Shown one piece after another: positions 32,627 through 32,785 of a stretch of DNA of 32,785 nt. Every line of letters starts with the position of its first letter. Within the stretch, counting starts at the first letter, position 1. The stretch comes from Terriglobia bacterium (lineage in GTDB: Bacteria > Acidobacteriota > Terriglobia > Terriglobales > Acidobacteriaceae). The DNA lies in contig JAIQFZ010000038.1 in assembly GCA_020073015.1 (NCBI GenBank), forward strand, positions 1 to 32,785, written 5' to 3'. Made by a program: the position numbers and the translations under genes. The notes under the pieces were generated by a model that worked only from the letters and a program-made list of their open reading frames with translations, had not been told where the DNA came from and ran no database searches.

Positions 32627-32785
32627 CCTGCCCCCCGAAAAGTAGTCCAGCGGAAATGTGACTTCTCCATTTACGATGGCCCGCTCAGGGCCAGAGAGGA
32701 GGAGTCGTGCGCAAGAGTCGATTCAACGAAGAACAGATCATCGCCATCCTGAAGGAGGGGGAAGCTGGGATAGGACCCGACGAGC
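32624..32785 (+). mobile_element. IS3-family insertion sequence, left end (truncated by window edge)
   Basis: The left inverted-repeat-like end TGACCTGCCCCCCGAAAAGT begins at 32624, typical of IS407-like members of the IS3 family (TGA-C-C-x-x-CCCCC start). An orfA start lies 83 bp in. The right end, and so the target duplication, is outside the window. Confidence 0.8.
32707..32785 (+). CDS. IS3-family transposase OrfA, N-terminal fragment
   Basis: GTG at 32707 behind GAGGAGG starts a frame reading VRKSRFNEEQIIAILKEGEA, then GIGPDE to the window edge. This is the standard N-terminus of the helix-turn-helix OrfA (M-(K/R)-(K/R)-S-R-F-T/N-E-E-Q-I-I-x-I-L-K-E), which binds IS ends and, by programmed frameshift with OrfB, forms the transposase. 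Confidence 0.88.
   Translation, partial: MRKSRFNEEQIIAILKEGEAGIGPDE

Noticed and set aside
1-32785. tRNA, rRNA, CRISPR arrays, riboswitches.
   Set aside because: Looked for T-arm-like GTTCGANTC patterns, regularly spaced direct repeats and known leader motifs; none could be supported. The repeats present are hairpin elements without regular spacing.

Overview
The window is GC-rich bacterial chromosome, densely coding on both strands. The gene set points to Acidobacteriota, Terriglobia/Koribacter-like: a tricorn-type protease, a sigma / anti-sigma / B-box / DUF4097 operon, DUF2934 and similar tiny helical proteins, PQQ-propeller and IPT/TIG secreted proteins, and many short hairpin-rich dispersed repeats. 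This placement is inferred from gene content; no rRNA or tRNA gene was found to confirm it.

Layout. 1-1581: 3' part of uvrC, with a hairpin repeat read in frame inside it. 1548-4972 (minus): secreted IPT/TIG-like protein, GH13 lipoprotein, secreted protein of unknown function. 5102-6283: glutaryl-CoA dehydrogenase-like acyl-CoA dehydrogenase. 6284-9135: accessory region with repeats and small genes (a 58-aa secreted peptide with a Cys-pair tail, a polytopic membrane protein, three unknown soluble proteins). 9287-10792 (minus): secreted protein built from modules that resemble the 4277-4972 product. 11392-15355 (minus): AhpD-like protein and tricorn protease, separated from each other by a MITE-like element. 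15753-16652 (minus): NhaR-like LysR regulator. 16778-18212: a run of very small proteins, including DUF2934 and an HPF/RaiA-like ribosome-associated protein. 18537-19571: glpX fructose-1,6-bisphosphatase. 19784-23634: four translationally coupled genes encoding an ECF sigma factor, a zinc anti-sigma factor, a B-box membrane protein and a membrane-anchored DUF4097 beta-helix protein. 24068-24922: Crp/Fnr regulator. 25110-28411 (minus): PQQ propeller, DUF1579-like protein, NTF2-cupin fusion. 28540-32626: M50 site-2 protease with zinc ribbons, MFS transporter, fabI, and a SpoIIE/PP2C-like phosphatase cut short by an IS3-family insertion sequence that runs off the right edge (32624-32785).

How it fits together. 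Most genes are housekeeping (DNA repair, gluconeogenesis, fatty-acid synthesis, peptide turnover) or cell-envelope proteins. The clearest regulatory unit is the sigma operon: overlapping starts and stops suggest stoichiometric production of a sigma factor, its redox- or zinc-sensing inhibitor and two envelope proteins, an envelope-stress module by inference. The most unusual features are not genes: at least four families of short multi-hairpin repeats, one captured in frame by uvrC, one forming a 146-bp element with 27-bp inverted ends, and several sitting just behind stop codons. The right edge shows an IS insertion in which the first three bases of the IS serve as the stop codon of the interrupted gene. 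No CRISPR array, phage block or recognised defence system was seen.
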